A stretch of DNA of 17,414 bases, taken from an uncultured Enorma sp. Its GTDB lineage: Bacteria; Actinomycetota; Coriobacteriia; Coriobacteriales; Coriobacteriaceae. The notes beneath the pieces were generated by a model. It searched no databases and was not told the origin of the DNA. It saw only the letters and a list, made by a program, of their open reading frames with translations. The DNA lies in the NCBI GenBank assembly GCA_905210055.1, contig CAJLVH010000024.1:1-17414 (forward strand), written 5' to 3'. Both the position numbers and the translations under genes were made by a program. Shown in pieces: positions 1 to 6,759 of this stretch (its first letter is position 1; each line of letters starts with the position of its first letter).

Positions 1-1
1 G

Positions 2-1048
2 GCAGACCAGACGATCATCATCGGCATCGGTCTCGTGCTCTGCGTCGTGACGACTATCATCTCGATCCTCTTCGTGATGAGCTACGCCAAGAAGGTCAAG
101 GCAGACAAGGGCTCGACCATCCTCTCCATGCAGGAGCTCAAGAATGCCGAAGAGGCTCATGGTGCCGCTGCCGCCGAGGTCAACAAGGACATCACGCTCA
201 CCGGCCGCCAGAAGGGCGTGCTCGTGATCTTCGCCTTCACGTTCGTCGTCATGATTCTTGGCTTCATCCCGATTGCCGACCTCAACGAGGGCGTTGCCGC
301 GTTCTTCGACTCCGGCTCCGCCTATGAGGCCGTCGAGACCCCGGTTACCACCGATGATCTCGTCGCTGCCTACGATGAGGCCAACGGCACTGTGACCACC
401 GTCGAGGGCACGGTCGAGGGCGTCGCCGAGGGCGAGGTTCAGACTGCTCAGGGTTGGTCCGCCGTCATTACCGGCCTGCCTATCGGCCAGTGGTACTTCG
501 ATGAGGCATCCACCTGGTTCTTCATCATGGCCATCGTTATCGGCATCGTGGGTGGTCTCTCGGAGAAGGACATCGTGAACACGTTCATCTCCGGTGCCGC
601 CGACATGATGAGCGTCGTGCTCGTCATCGCCCTCGCGCGCGGCATCTCCGTGCTCATGGCTGCGACCGGCCTCGACATGTACGTGCTGAACGCCGCTGCC
701 AACGCGCTCAAGGGCGTCTCCGGCGTGCTGTTCGCCCCCGTTGCATGGCTCATCTACTTCGGTCTGTCGTTCCTCATCCCCTCGACCTCCGGCATGGCTA
801 CGGTGTCCATCCCCATCATGGGACCGCTTGCCCAGCAGCTCGGCTTCTCGCCTGAGGTCATGGTCATGATTTTCTCGAGTGCCATTGGCGTGGTGAACCT
901 CTTCACTCCGACCTCCGGTGCCATCATGGGCGGCCTCGCGCTCGCTCGTATCGAGTGGACGACCTGGCTCAAGTTCGCAATGAAGCTCATCGTCGTGCTC
1001 TCTATCGTGTGCATCGTGATCTGCACCGTGGCGATCATGATCATCTAG
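2..1048 (+). CDS. YfcC/DcuC-family membrane carrier, 3' part (5' end outside window)
   Basis: The reading frame is open from base 2 to a TAG at 1046-1048, so the gene begins before the window; about 348 codons are visible. Several hydrophobic segments alternate with polar loops. The stretch around GLSEKDIVNTFISGAADMM, followed by an ALARGISVLM helix, and the C-terminal FLIPSTSGMA and LFTPTSGAIMGG segments are typical of the YfcC branch of the C4-dicarboxylate/basic amino-acid carrier superfamily (DcuC, PF03606). By family it should be an inner-membrane secondary transporter for amino acids, peptides or dicarboxylates; the substrate cannot be read from sequence. A polar acidic stretch of about 75 residues (roughly 275-475), rich in Val, Thr and Glu, lies between two helices and probably faces outward. 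Family call is fairly sure, substrate unknown. Confidence 0.85.
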   Translation, partial: ADQTIIIGIGLVLCVVTTIISILFVMSYAKKVKADKGSTILSMQELKNAEEAHGAAAAEVNKDITLTGRQKGVLVIFAFTFVVMILGFIPIADLNEGVAAFFDSGSAYEAVETPVTTDDLVAAYDEANGTVTTVEGTVEGVAEGEVQTAQGWSAVITGLPIGQWYFDEASTWFFIMAIVIGIVGGLSEKDIVNTFISGAADMMSVVLVIALARGISVLMAATGLDMYVLNAAANALKGVSGVLFAPVAWLIYFGLSFLIPSTSGMATVSIPIMGPLAQQLGFSPEVMVMIFSSAIGVVNLFTPTSGAIMGGLALARIEWTTWLKFAMKLIVVLSIVCIVICTVAIMII

Positions 1049-1166
1049 CGACGTTCTCTCTCTCGTCGCTCCTGCGAACGGCACGTGTCTCCTCCGTTTG
1101 CAGGGATGAGCCCAAAGTCGAGCCGGGGCACGCGCAGGCGAGCATCCGGTAAGACCCTACCTTTCT

Positions 1167-1204
1167 GCCCCCTCCCGCACCGTGCACGGGAGGGGGCGCT
1201 TTTC
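1167..1204 (+). terminator. Rho-independent terminator after the carrier gene
   Basis: A perfect 11-bp stem (GCCCCCTCCCG at 1167-1177 with CGGGAGGGGGC at 1187-1197) closes a 9-base loop and is followed by GCTTTTC. It lies 119 bases after the carrier stop codon in the right orientation to end its transcript. The T-run is short (four T), so strength is inferred mainly from the GC-rich stem. Confidence 0.75.
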
Positions 1205-1218
1205 TATGCTCCTGTCGG

Positions 1219-1324
1219 GTGCCCCCGCAGCGGCGGTGCCGGGCTTGCCAGGCGCTTGTCCTCGCTCGCTTCGCTTGTTGCGGAATCGCGCCAGGCAAGC
1301 CCGGCCCCGCCGCTGCGGGGGCAC
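1219..1324. repeat. Long inverted repeat (37-bp arms) with conserved-looking loop
   Basis: The arms 1219-1255 and 1288-1324 are reverse complements over 37 bases with two mismatches, separated by 32 bases. The loop contains CCTCGC, TTCGCTTGTTGC and CGGAA, which recur in the apex of the second long palindrome at 2788-2911, although the arms of the two differ. No open reading frame explains it, and there is no T-run behind it. It could act as an RNA hairpin, as a terminator aid or as a mobile palindromic repeat; none of these is proven. Confidence 0.8.
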
Positions 1325-1366
1325 GCCGGCGCTACGGAAACGACCCTGGAAGAATAAGATGTTGAA

Positions 1367-1380
1367 ACCGTTACAACGGT
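1367..1380. promoter_or_regulatory. Short dyad, operator-like (ACCGTT-AC-AACGGT)
   Basis: Two perfect 6-base arms (1367-1372 and 1375-1380) are separated by two bases in the intergenic stretch left of the insertion sequence. With the flanking TGAA it loosely resembles LacI/GalR-type operators. Before the insertion it would have lain upstream of the DUF1846 gene. No promoter elements can be assigned here, so this is only a candidate site. Confidence 0.25.
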
Positions 1381-1414
1381 GCACCTCTGTTCTTCTCCGG
1401 CCTTCCGGCTTGTA

Positions 1415-1546
1415 GGACAAAAAGTGTGTCCGAATCAGGGGCATCGGCGCAGGTTGACGCCCCTTTTCCATGCGTTTAAATCTGCTGGGCGATTTTAACC
1501 ACCCGGACAGAAAGTGTGTCCGAATCAGATGCGTCCGCGCAGGTAG
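1415..1546 (+). repeat. Direct repeat of the insertion-sequence left end (90-bp offset)
   Basis: Bases 1415-1438 and 1505-1528 match at 23 of 24 positions, and both are followed about 10 bases later by CGCAGGT. The outer copy matches the right end better (17/17) than the inner copy does (15/17), so the outer copy is taken as the working left end. The inner one could be a former end, a promoter or a transposase binding site. Confidence 0.75.
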
Positions 1547-1594
1547 ATGGCGGAAAATCAGGCCGTTAAAATCCCGATTACCAAGGAGCTGGGG

Positions 1595-2713
1595 ATGAAG
1601 GCGGTCAGGTGCCCCTCCTGCGGGGCGGAGATGAAGAGGAACGGGAAGACGAGCGCAGGCGCGCAGAGGTGGAGGTGCGGGGCGTGCGGCGCCTCGACCA
1701 CGGTCTCCTACGACGACACGGCGGCGCGGCTCGACGAGTTCCTGGCGTGGCTGCTCTCGAAGGCGACGCAGGCGGACATGCCCGGGCAGGGGCGCACGTT
1801 CAGGAGACTCGCCGCGGCCTTCTGGCCGATCTGGCCCATGCCGGAGCCCACGGGCGAGGTGCACCGCGTGCTCTTCGTCGACGGGATCTGGCTCGCCCGC
1901 GACCTCGTCGTGCTGATAGCCTACGACGGGGAGCACGTGGTCTCGTGGTACATGGCCGAGTCGGAGACGAGCAGGGCGTGGGAGGCGCTGATGGCGCCCA
2001 TCCCGGCCCCGGACGTGGCGGTGTGCGACGGCGGGACGGGCTTCGAGAGGGCGAGGCGCCGGGCATGGCCGCGCACGAGGGTCCAGAGGTGCCTCTTCCA
2101 CGCGTTCTCGCAGGTGAGGCGCTACACCACCTCGCGCCCGAGGCTCCAGGCGGGCAGGGAGCTCTACGCCCTCTCGATCGAGCTCATGCACCTCGAGACG
2201 CTCCGCCAGGCCGACTGGTGGGTGGAGCGCTACCTGCAGTGGTGCTCGTTCTGGGCCGACTTCCTCGAGGACGTGAGCGTGGTAGACGGCCGGCGCCAGT
2301 ACACGCACGAGAGGCTCAGGAAGGCCCGCTCGTCGCTCTCGCGGCTGGTGAGCAGGGGAACCCTCTTCACCTACCTCGACCCGGCCCTGGCCGCGGAGGG
2401 GCCGCTGCCGCGCACCAACAACCCGATCGAGGGAGGGGTCAACGCCCAGCTCAGGGAGGTCCTGCGCAACCACCGCGGGCTGTCGCTCATGCGCCGGGTC
2501 AAGGCGGTCTTCTGGTGGTGCTACATGCACACCGAGAGCCCGAGGCCGGCGAGGGAGATCCTCCGCTCCATGTCCACCGACGACGACATCGACCTCCTGT
2601 ACAGGGTCTGCTCGGCGTCGCCCAAGCGCGAGGACGGCGGTCCGGAGTGGGGCGACCGGGCCGTGTGGGAGGAGCTGCACCGCAAGGACCCGTACCCCTT
2701 CTGGCTGGACTAG
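1595..2713 (+). CDS. IS1249-type transposase
   Basis: A 372-residue DDE transposase that would cut and rejoin the ends of its insertion sequence. The N-terminus has a zinc-ribbon-like set, CPSC (C6, C9) and CGAC (C28, C31), with the NGKTSAGAQRWRC context seen in IS1249-type enzymes. The catalytic triad is probably D96 (in FVDGI), D145 (in VCDGG) and E279 (in NNPIEGG). The ATG at 1595 is chosen because AAGGAG lies at 1583-1588 with ideal spacing; an upstream in-frame ATG at 1547 has only a weak site. The frame is intact to the TAG at 2711, 17 bases before the right inverted end, so the element may be active. Base composition is GC-rich with AGG-rich arginine codon use. Family assignment rests on recalled similarity. 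Confidence 0.9.
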   Translation: MKAVRCPSCGAEMKRNGKTSAGAQRWRCGACGASTTVSYDDTAARLDEFLAWLLSKATQADMPGQGRTFRRLAAAFWPIWPMPEPTGEVHRVLFVDGIWLARDLVVLIAYDGEHVVSWYMAESETSRAWEALMAPIPAPDVAVCDGGTGFERARRRAWPRTRVQRCLFHAFSQVRRYTTSRPRLQAGRELYALSIELMHLETLRQADWWVERYLQWCSFWADFLEDVSVVDGRRQYTHERLRKARSSLSRLVSRGTLFTYLDPALAAEGPLPRTNNPIEGGVNAQLREVLRNHRGLSLMRRVKAVFWWCYMHTESPRPAREILRSMSTDDDIDLLYRVCSASPKREDGGPEWGDRAVWEELHRKDPYPFWLD

Positions 2714-2760
2714 GACACGTGTTCTATCGAGACACACTTTTTGTCCTATAAGCCGGCCTT

Positions 2761-2941
2761 CCTCTCTGATGTGCGAAGAAGTCGTGTGCCGAGCCCGGCA
2801 GGTCGGGGACGCCGCGTTTCCCTCCTCGCAAGCCCTCGCAACAAGGCTTCGCCTTGTTGCTGCGGAAACGCTCGGAGTGAAATGCGGCGTCCCCGACCTG
2901 CCGGGCTCGGCTATACTTATTCAGTTCGCACATCAGAGAGG
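2761..2941. repeat. 181-bp multi-part palindrome ending at the DUF1846 ribosome binding site
   Basis: Three nested levels of inverted repeat share one centre. The outer arms 2761-2777 and 2925-2941 (CCTCTCTGATGTGCGAA and its complement) match 17/17. The middle arms 2788-2819 and 2880-2911 match 31/32. An inner hairpin, GCAACAAGGC-TTC-GCCTTGTTGC, sits near the apex (2838-2860). The right outer arm is the leader and part of the Shine-Dalgarno region of the downstream gene, so the left arm is an inverted copy of that leader. The unpaired stretch on the right (2912-2924) holds the putative -10 box. Confidence 0.85.
2912..2917 (+). promoter_or_regulatory. Candidate -10 box of the DUF1846 gene (TATACT)
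   Basis: TATACT lies 31 bases before the start codon, just outside the middle arm of the palindrome. A -35 box would fall inside the GC-rich arm, where no good match to TTGACA is visible. The assignment rests on the -10 match and spacing only. Confidence 0.4.
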
Positions 2942-2948
2942 AGCCCCC

Positions 2949-4430
2949 ATGCGGTTGGGATTCGATAACGAGAAGTACATTGAGCTTCAGGCGGCGCGCA
3001 TCAAGGAGCGCATCGAGCAGTTCGGCGGCAAGCTCTACCTCGAGTTCGGCGGCAAGCTTTTCGACGACTACCATGCGAGCCGCGTGCTCCCCGGCTTCGA
3101 GCCCTCGGTCAAGTTCCGCATGCTCAAGAGCCTTTCGGAAGATGTTGAGGTCATCATCGCGATCAACGCGAATGACATCGAGAAGAACAAAGCTCGCGGC
3201 GATTTGGGTATTACCTACGACGAGGACGTGCTGCGTCTTGCGGATATCTTCAGCAGCAACGGCATCTCGGTCGCAGCGGTGGTGGTGACCCAGTATGCCG
3301 GCCAGCCTGCAGCCGATGTCTTCCGCCGCCGCCTCTCGATGCTCGGCATCCCGTGCAAGCTGCACTATCCCATCGAGGGGTATCCGCACGACATCGACCT
3401 CATCGTCTCCGAGGAGGGCTATGGGCGCAACGAGTTCGTCGAGACGAAGCGCCCGCTCGTGGTCGTGACGGCGCCCGGCCCCGGCTCGGGCAAGCTCGCG
3501 ACCTGCTTGTCGCAGGTGTACCACGAGCATCGGCGCGGCGTCGCGGCCGGCTACGCGAAGTTCGAGACGTTCCCCGTGTGGAACCTGCCGCTCAACCATC
3601 CCGTGAACATCGCCTACGAGGCCGCGACCGTCGACCTCGACGATTCGAACATCATCGACTCGTTCCACCTGGACGCCTACGGCGAGACAACCGTGAACTA
3701 CAACCGCGACGTCGAGGCGTTTCCCGTGGTGAAGTCGCTCATGGAGAAGATCATGGGGGAGAGTCCCTACCAGAGCCCCACGGACATGGGTGTCAACATG
3801 GTGGGGTTCGCCATCACGGACGACGAGGCGTGCCGCGAGGCCGCACGTATGGAGATCGTGCGGCGCTACTTCACGGCAGCCGTCCAGGTGAAGCGCACCG
3901 GCACGGGGCAGGATCAGGTCGACAAGCTCAAGCTCATCATGAAGCGTGCGGGCGTGACGAAGGATTTCTCGCCGGCGCGCTCGGCGGCGCTGCTCAAGGA
4001 AGAGACCACGGGCACGCCCGTGGGTGCCATGGTGTTGCCCGACGGCTCCGTGGTGACGGGTAAGACGTCTGAGCGCCTGGGTGCGGCGAGCTCGCTCATC
4101 ATGAACGCCCTCAAGAGCGTGACCGGGGTCGACATGGAGCTCGAGGTCATCAGCAACGAGGCGATCGAGCCCATCAGCCACCTCAAGACGACGCAGCTGG
4201 GAAGCCATAACCCGCGCCTGCATCCGGACGAGACGCTCATCGCGCTCTCGATCACCTCGGCGTCGAGCGACGTCGCGGCGCGCGTGCTCGCGGGGCTGCC
4301 GCTTTTACGCGGCTGCGATGCGTTCTTCTCGGTGATCATTTCCTCCACGGACGAGGCTCTGCTCAAGCGGCTCGGCATCAACGTATGCTGCGAGCCCAAG
4401 TTCGAACGTCACACCTTCTTCCATCGCTAA
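2949..4430 (+). CDS. DUF1846 / UPF0371 family protein
   Basis: A 493-residue soluble protein without signal peptide or membrane segment, matching the DUF1846 (UPF0371, PF08903) family in length and along its whole course. It opens with GFDNEKYIELQAARIKERI and a GGKLYLEFGGKLFDDYHASR segment. A phosphate-binding-like loop, TAPGPGSGKLATC, lies near residues 174-186, and a NMVGFAITDD segment lies in the middle. The family's biochemical role is not known to me, although the loop suggests nucleotide or phosphate binding. The ATG at 2949 is preceded by GAGAGGAG; an in-frame start at 2769 would translate the palindrome and is rejected. The stop is followed after four bases by a tandem repeat array. 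The gene looks intact and monocistronic. Confidence 0.9.
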   Translation: MRLGFDNEKYIELQAARIKERIEQFGGKLYLEFGGKLFDDYHASRVLPGFEPSVKFRMLKSLSEDVEVIIAINANDIEKNKARGDLGITYDEDVLRLADIFSSNGISVAAVVVTQYAGQPAADVFRRRLSMLGIPCKLHYPIEGYPHDIDLIVSEEGYGRNEFVETKRPLVVVTAPGPGSGKLATCLSQVYHEHRRGVAAGYAKFETFPVWNLPLNHPVNIAYEAATVDLDDSNIIDSFHLDAYGETTVNYNRDVEAFPVVKSLMEKIMGESPYQSPTDMGVNMVGFAITDDEACREAARMEIVRRYFTAAVQVKRTGTGQDQVDKLKLIMKRAGVTKDFSPARSAALLKEETTGTPVGAMVLPDGSVVTGKTSERLGAASSLIMNALKSVTGVDMELEVISNEAIEPISHLKTTQLGSHNPRLHPDETLIALSITSASSDVAARVLAGLPLLRGCDAFFSVIISSTDEALLKRLGINVCCEPKFERHTFFHR

Positions 4431-4434
4431 CCCT

Positions 4435-4577
4435 GCCAAAAGGGACAGGCCTCTCGCCAAAAGGGACAGTCCCTAATGGCTGGCCAAAGGGGACAGGTTT
4501 CTGCCAAAGGGGACTGTCCCCCATGGCTGGCCAAAGGGGGCAGGCTTCCCGCCAAAGGGGACTGTCCCTAATGGCTG
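4435..4577. repeat. Tandem repeat array, three 47-48-bp units (REP-like family C)
   Basis: Three units start at 4435, 4483 and 4530. Each has a first part beginning GCCAAAAGGGACAGG or a close variant, and a second part of the form GCCAAAGGGGACTGTCCC followed by TAATGGCTG or CATGGCTG. The second part is an imperfect palindrome (GCCA...TGGC ends; GGGAC and GTCCC core). Read in reverse complement, it shares GCCATTAGGGAC with the REP A sequences beside the RAYT at 8056-8817. The array begins four bases after the DUF1846 stop codon. Open frames across it encode only repetitive peptides and are not genes. Confidence 0.9.
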
Positions 4578-4687
4578 GCGACGGCGGGGCGCTCGCGGCG
4601 GGGACGCCTGTTGCACGGCTGTTCTTCTGCGAAACGCCACATGGCTCCACGGGATGCCCACAACTTGGAAGATTCTTCTATTGAGGC

Positions 4688-4716
4688 TTGCAACGGCGGG
4701 GTTGTTCCCGTAATAT
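4688..4716 (+). promoter_or_regulatory. Promoter of tRNA-Glu
   Basis: TTGCAA at 4688-4693 and TAATAT at 4711-4716 are separated by exactly 17 bases, close to the sigma-70-type consensus. The tRNA starts 35 bases after the -10 box, which is a plausible leader for a tRNA precursor. Confidence 0.7.
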
Positions 4717-4751
4717 CCTTATTCGCACGAGGCGCGATGCCTTGCGCACCT

Positions 4752-4828
4752 GGCCCGTTCGTCTAGCGGTTTAGGACGCCGCCCTCTCAAGGCGGAGATC
4801 ACCAGTTCGAATCTGGTACGGGCTACCA
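4752..4828 (+). tRNA. tRNA-Glu (anticodon CTC), CCA encoded
   Basis: The cloverleaf can be folded by hand. The acceptor stem is GGCCCGT with ACGGGCT (first pair G-U), followed by a D arm GTC...GAC. The anticodon stem CCGCC/GGCGG holds the loop CTCTCAA, giving anticodon CTC at 4786-4788. The T arm is ACCAG-TTCGAAT-CTGGT. Discriminator A and the 3' CCA (4826-4828) are present in the DNA. It decodes GAG glutamate codons. It has its own promoter and terminator, so it is a single-gene unit convergent with the glutamate-cysteine ligase gene. Confidence 0.96.
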
Positions 4829-4838
4829 AGACTTGATT

Positions 4839-4875
4839 CCCGGATCGCCGAATGGCATCCGGGTTTTTCTTTTTT
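4839..4875 (+). terminator. Rho-independent terminator after tRNA-Glu
   Basis: A perfect 7-bp stem CCCGGAT (4839-4845) and ATCCGGG (4857-4863) with an 11-base loop is followed by TTTTTCTTTTTT. It starts 11 bases after the tRNA CCA end. The stretch from here to 5047 contains no gene or clear signal. Confidence 0.92.
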
Positions 4876-5047
4876 CAGCGTACTCATGCATCGACGCTAA
4901 CATAGAGCTCACCTCGATACGCGCGGGCAGGGAAGAAGAAGGATGACCCATCCAGTTGAAACGGCGGATACACGTTTCGCCTATCTTGGCCGGGTTCAGC
5001 ATCTATGAGGATGGCTTGCTTCGGCTTCTGCCGTGCTCGGGATATGC

Positions 5048-6463
5048 CTAGCAGTCCAGTTCTTCAGCGGTAAGGTCGCGTGGGAGGCGGCGGTTGCCCC
5101 AGAGCCTCGCCAGGAGCTCGATTCCCTCGAGATCGAAGGTGGCGGCGGCATCGGTCGTTTGGAGCACGGGCACGCGCGCCTCGTCGCCCACGCCGGTGCA
5201 GCCCGCGCCGAGCGCGACGTTTTCGCAGGCGATTGCGACGAGGGCGTCGACAAGTTCCATGACGGGCATACCGTAGACCTCGGCGTCCCAGCCCTGTTCC
5301 TCGAGATGCAGGCGGGCGACGATGGCATCGTACTCGTCGATCTCGTCGAAACCGTGAGGAAGCCAGGTGCTCAGACGGCTTGCGAGCTTTGCCTCGAGGC
5401 ATTTATCGTAGAAGAGGGCGCCGGTAAAGCTCGTGCATGCGGCTGCGAGGCGCGGCGGCAGGGAATCCATCTCGCGCAGCTCGACGAAGCCCTTCAAGCG
5501 CACATTCGGAAAGACCATCGAGAGCAGGTGCATGAGTTCGGAGGTTGCGAGCGGTCGCTCGGACATGATGTCGCGGCTGTAGCGGTCGCCCGTCGCGGTG
5601 GTGATATGGTCTGCATCGGTGAAGAGGATCGGCTTCACGTTCGAGACCCAGAGGATATAGTCCTCGAAGCTGAGCCCCTCGAGCGCGCCGGGCACGATGC
5701 CGCAGCGGTCGACGTCCACATGATGCCAGATGCGCGAGCGAGCCATGCCAGGTGACGGCGCGCCGCGGAAGACGGGCGCGTTGTCGAAGAGAAAGGCGAA
5801 GGCGGGACCCAGGAGGGTGGCAAGCCGATAGATGCGCGCGCAGTCCGCTTCATCCTCGTAGTCGAGCGAGACCTGCGTGGAGGCGGTGCAGCGCATCATG
5901 TCGCGCGCATAGCGTCCGCGTCGGGAGAGGTAGGCGTCCATGTCGCGATACCGCTCCTTGGGAATGAGCTCGAGTTCAAGCGGGCTTTTCACCGTTGGGT
6001 TATAACCGGCGGCAACCATCCGGGCATCGAGGCCGATTTCTGCGCAGGCGCGTTCCACGGAGGCGTCGAAGGCGCACACGGCATCGTAGAGCGCGCGCAC
6101 GGAATGGGCGGGGCCGGCGGATATCTCGAGTTGCGCGGCAGGTTCGAGCGACACGGCGACCTCGATGGACTCGGTACCGGAATCAATGCGGTACGAGAGG
6201 CCGAGGAGGTGCCCGTCGATGTGAACGGGCTCGCATTCGGGATGCAGCTCGACGAGCTTCGCGATGAGCGCGCCCACACCGCACACGCCTTCGAAGGGAA
6301 CGGACGCGCCCGTTCGGTCGATGAGGATGCGTTCGAGTTCGAAGCCGATTGTCTTGCCGGCAGGATCTTTGTCGCCGCGCTCGAGCACGCCGACGAGGGC
6401 TTCGAGATTCTCGCGGAACGATCCGGTGAAGGCGGGGATGGGCGTGGTGGCGTTGCCGGTCAT
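5048..6463 (-). CDS. gshA: Glutamate-cysteine ligase (GCS2 family)
   Basis: A 471-residue cytosolic enzyme that should join glutamate and cysteine with ATP to give gamma-glutamylcysteine, the first step towards glutathione or a related thiol. The GFELER motif (residues 40-45), EPAAQLEISAGP (108-119) and MMRCTASTQVSLDY (189-202) are characteristic of the plant/actinobacterial type (GCS2, PF04107). The ATG at 6463 is chosen because AGGAG precedes it by six bases; a longer frame to 6640 has a low-complexity, Arg/Pro-rich leader typical of readthrough. No gshB or ergothioneine genes are seen nearby, so the end product is unknown. The gene diverges from the flippase-like gene and stands alone on its strand. 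Confidence 0.92.
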   Translation of the reverse strand: MTGNATTPIPAFTGSFRENLEALVGVLERGDKDPAGKTIGFELERILIDRTGASVPFEGVCGVGALIAKLVELHPECEPVHIDGHLLGLSYRIDSGTESIEVAVSLEPAAQLEISAGPAHSVRALYDAVCAFDASVERACAEIGLDARMVAAGYNPTVKSPLELELIPKERYRDMDAYLSRRGRYARDMMRCTASTQVSLDYEDEADCARIYRLATLLGPAFAFLFDNAPVFRGAPSPGMARSRIWHHVDVDRCGIVPGALEGLSFEDYILWVSNVKPILFTDADHITTATGDRYSRDIMSERPLATSELMHLLSMVFPNVRLKGFVELREMDSLPPRLAAACTSFTGALFYDKCLEAKLASRLSTWLPHGFDEIDEYDAIVARLHLEEQGWDAEVYGMPVMELVDALVAIACENVALGAGCTGVGDEARVPVLQTTDAAATFDLEGIELLARLWGNRRLPRDLTAEELDC

Positions 6464-6759
6464 AGGTTCTCCTCGTATCGGGCGTATTGAAGCTATGGTA
6501 CCCAAACGGCGCGGATCGAGGCGCGGGATGGGGGTTCGGGGTCGAGGCGCGATGGCATTCCGCCCTGCAGCCCCGCGAACCGGCAAGTACGCTCCGGCAG
6601 CCGTGCCGACCCGCTCGTTATGCTGTCTGGCGACAGCCATGTGCCAGCTTTCGCATCACGGAATCTCTGCTCCTCGTATGCAGACGGAGCAGGGGAGCGG
6701 GGGATGCTTTACAATAAAGATATCTATGAGATGCTCGTTCGCCGGTTCTGGGGAGATCC
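6464..6759. other. Divergent intergenic region between gshA and the flippase-like gene
   Basis: These 296 bases should hold both divergent promoters. The gshA Shine-Dalgarno (AGGAG, minus strand) lies next to 6463 and GGGGAG lies at 6750-6755 before the plus-strand gene. No confident promoter is visible for gshA. No stable hairpin or small coding frame was recognised. Confidence 0.5.
6710..6715 (+). promoter_or_regulatory. Candidate -10 box of the flippase-like gene (TACAAT)
   Basis: TACAAT in a locally AT-rich stretch (TTTACAATAAAGATATC) lies 44 bases before the start codon, a suitable leader length. No good -35 match is found 16-18 bases upstream, so this is a weak call. Confidence 0.35.

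Larger units (their letters stand above)
1405..2756 (+). mobile_element. Insertion sequence, IS1249 type (IS256 superfamily)
   Basis: One transposase gene lies between near-identical inverted ends. The core 17-mer AGGACAAAAAGTGTGTC at 1414-1430 is perfectly repeated in inverted form at 2731-2747. The match extends outward to 26 bases (1405-1430 and 2731-2756) with one mismatch, so the true tips may be at 1405/2756 or at 1414/2747. The left end is present twice: a second copy, GGACAGAAAGTGTGTC, lies at 1505-1520. Only a 4-base CCTT is shared by the flanks (1401-1404 and 2757-2760), shorter than the 8-9-bp target duplication usual for this superfamily. The element sits between two long palindromes, which may be relevant to its target choice. 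Confidence 0.8.

Noticed and set aside
1219..1324. Simple intrinsic terminator
   Set aside because: No T-run follows either arm, and a proper terminator already lies at 1167-1204.
1157..2737. Long minus-strand open frame (526 residues) opposite the transposase
   Set aside because: Arg/Pro/His-rich low-complexity product, caused by high GC on the strand opposite a recognised transposase; crosses the insertion-sequence end.
1609..2751. Second long plus-strand frame overlapping the transposase
   Set aside because: Gly/Arg/Ala-rich shadow of the transposase frame with no recognisable domain.
1401..2760. Target-site duplication of the insertion sequence
   Set aside because: Only CCTT is shared at the flanks, too short and too likely by chance to claim.
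2724..4223. Long minus-strand frame opposite the DUF1846 gene
   Set aside because: Antisense shadow with His/Arg/Asp-rich composition; also translates the palindrome.
4435..4577. CRISPR array
   Set aside because: Units are contiguous, without unique spacers, and there are no cas genes in the window.
4378..4684. Frames across the tandem repeats on both strands
   Set aside because: Peptides are only translations of the repeat unit (KGTGLSPKGTVP, PLWREACPLWP); no ribosome binding site and no domain.
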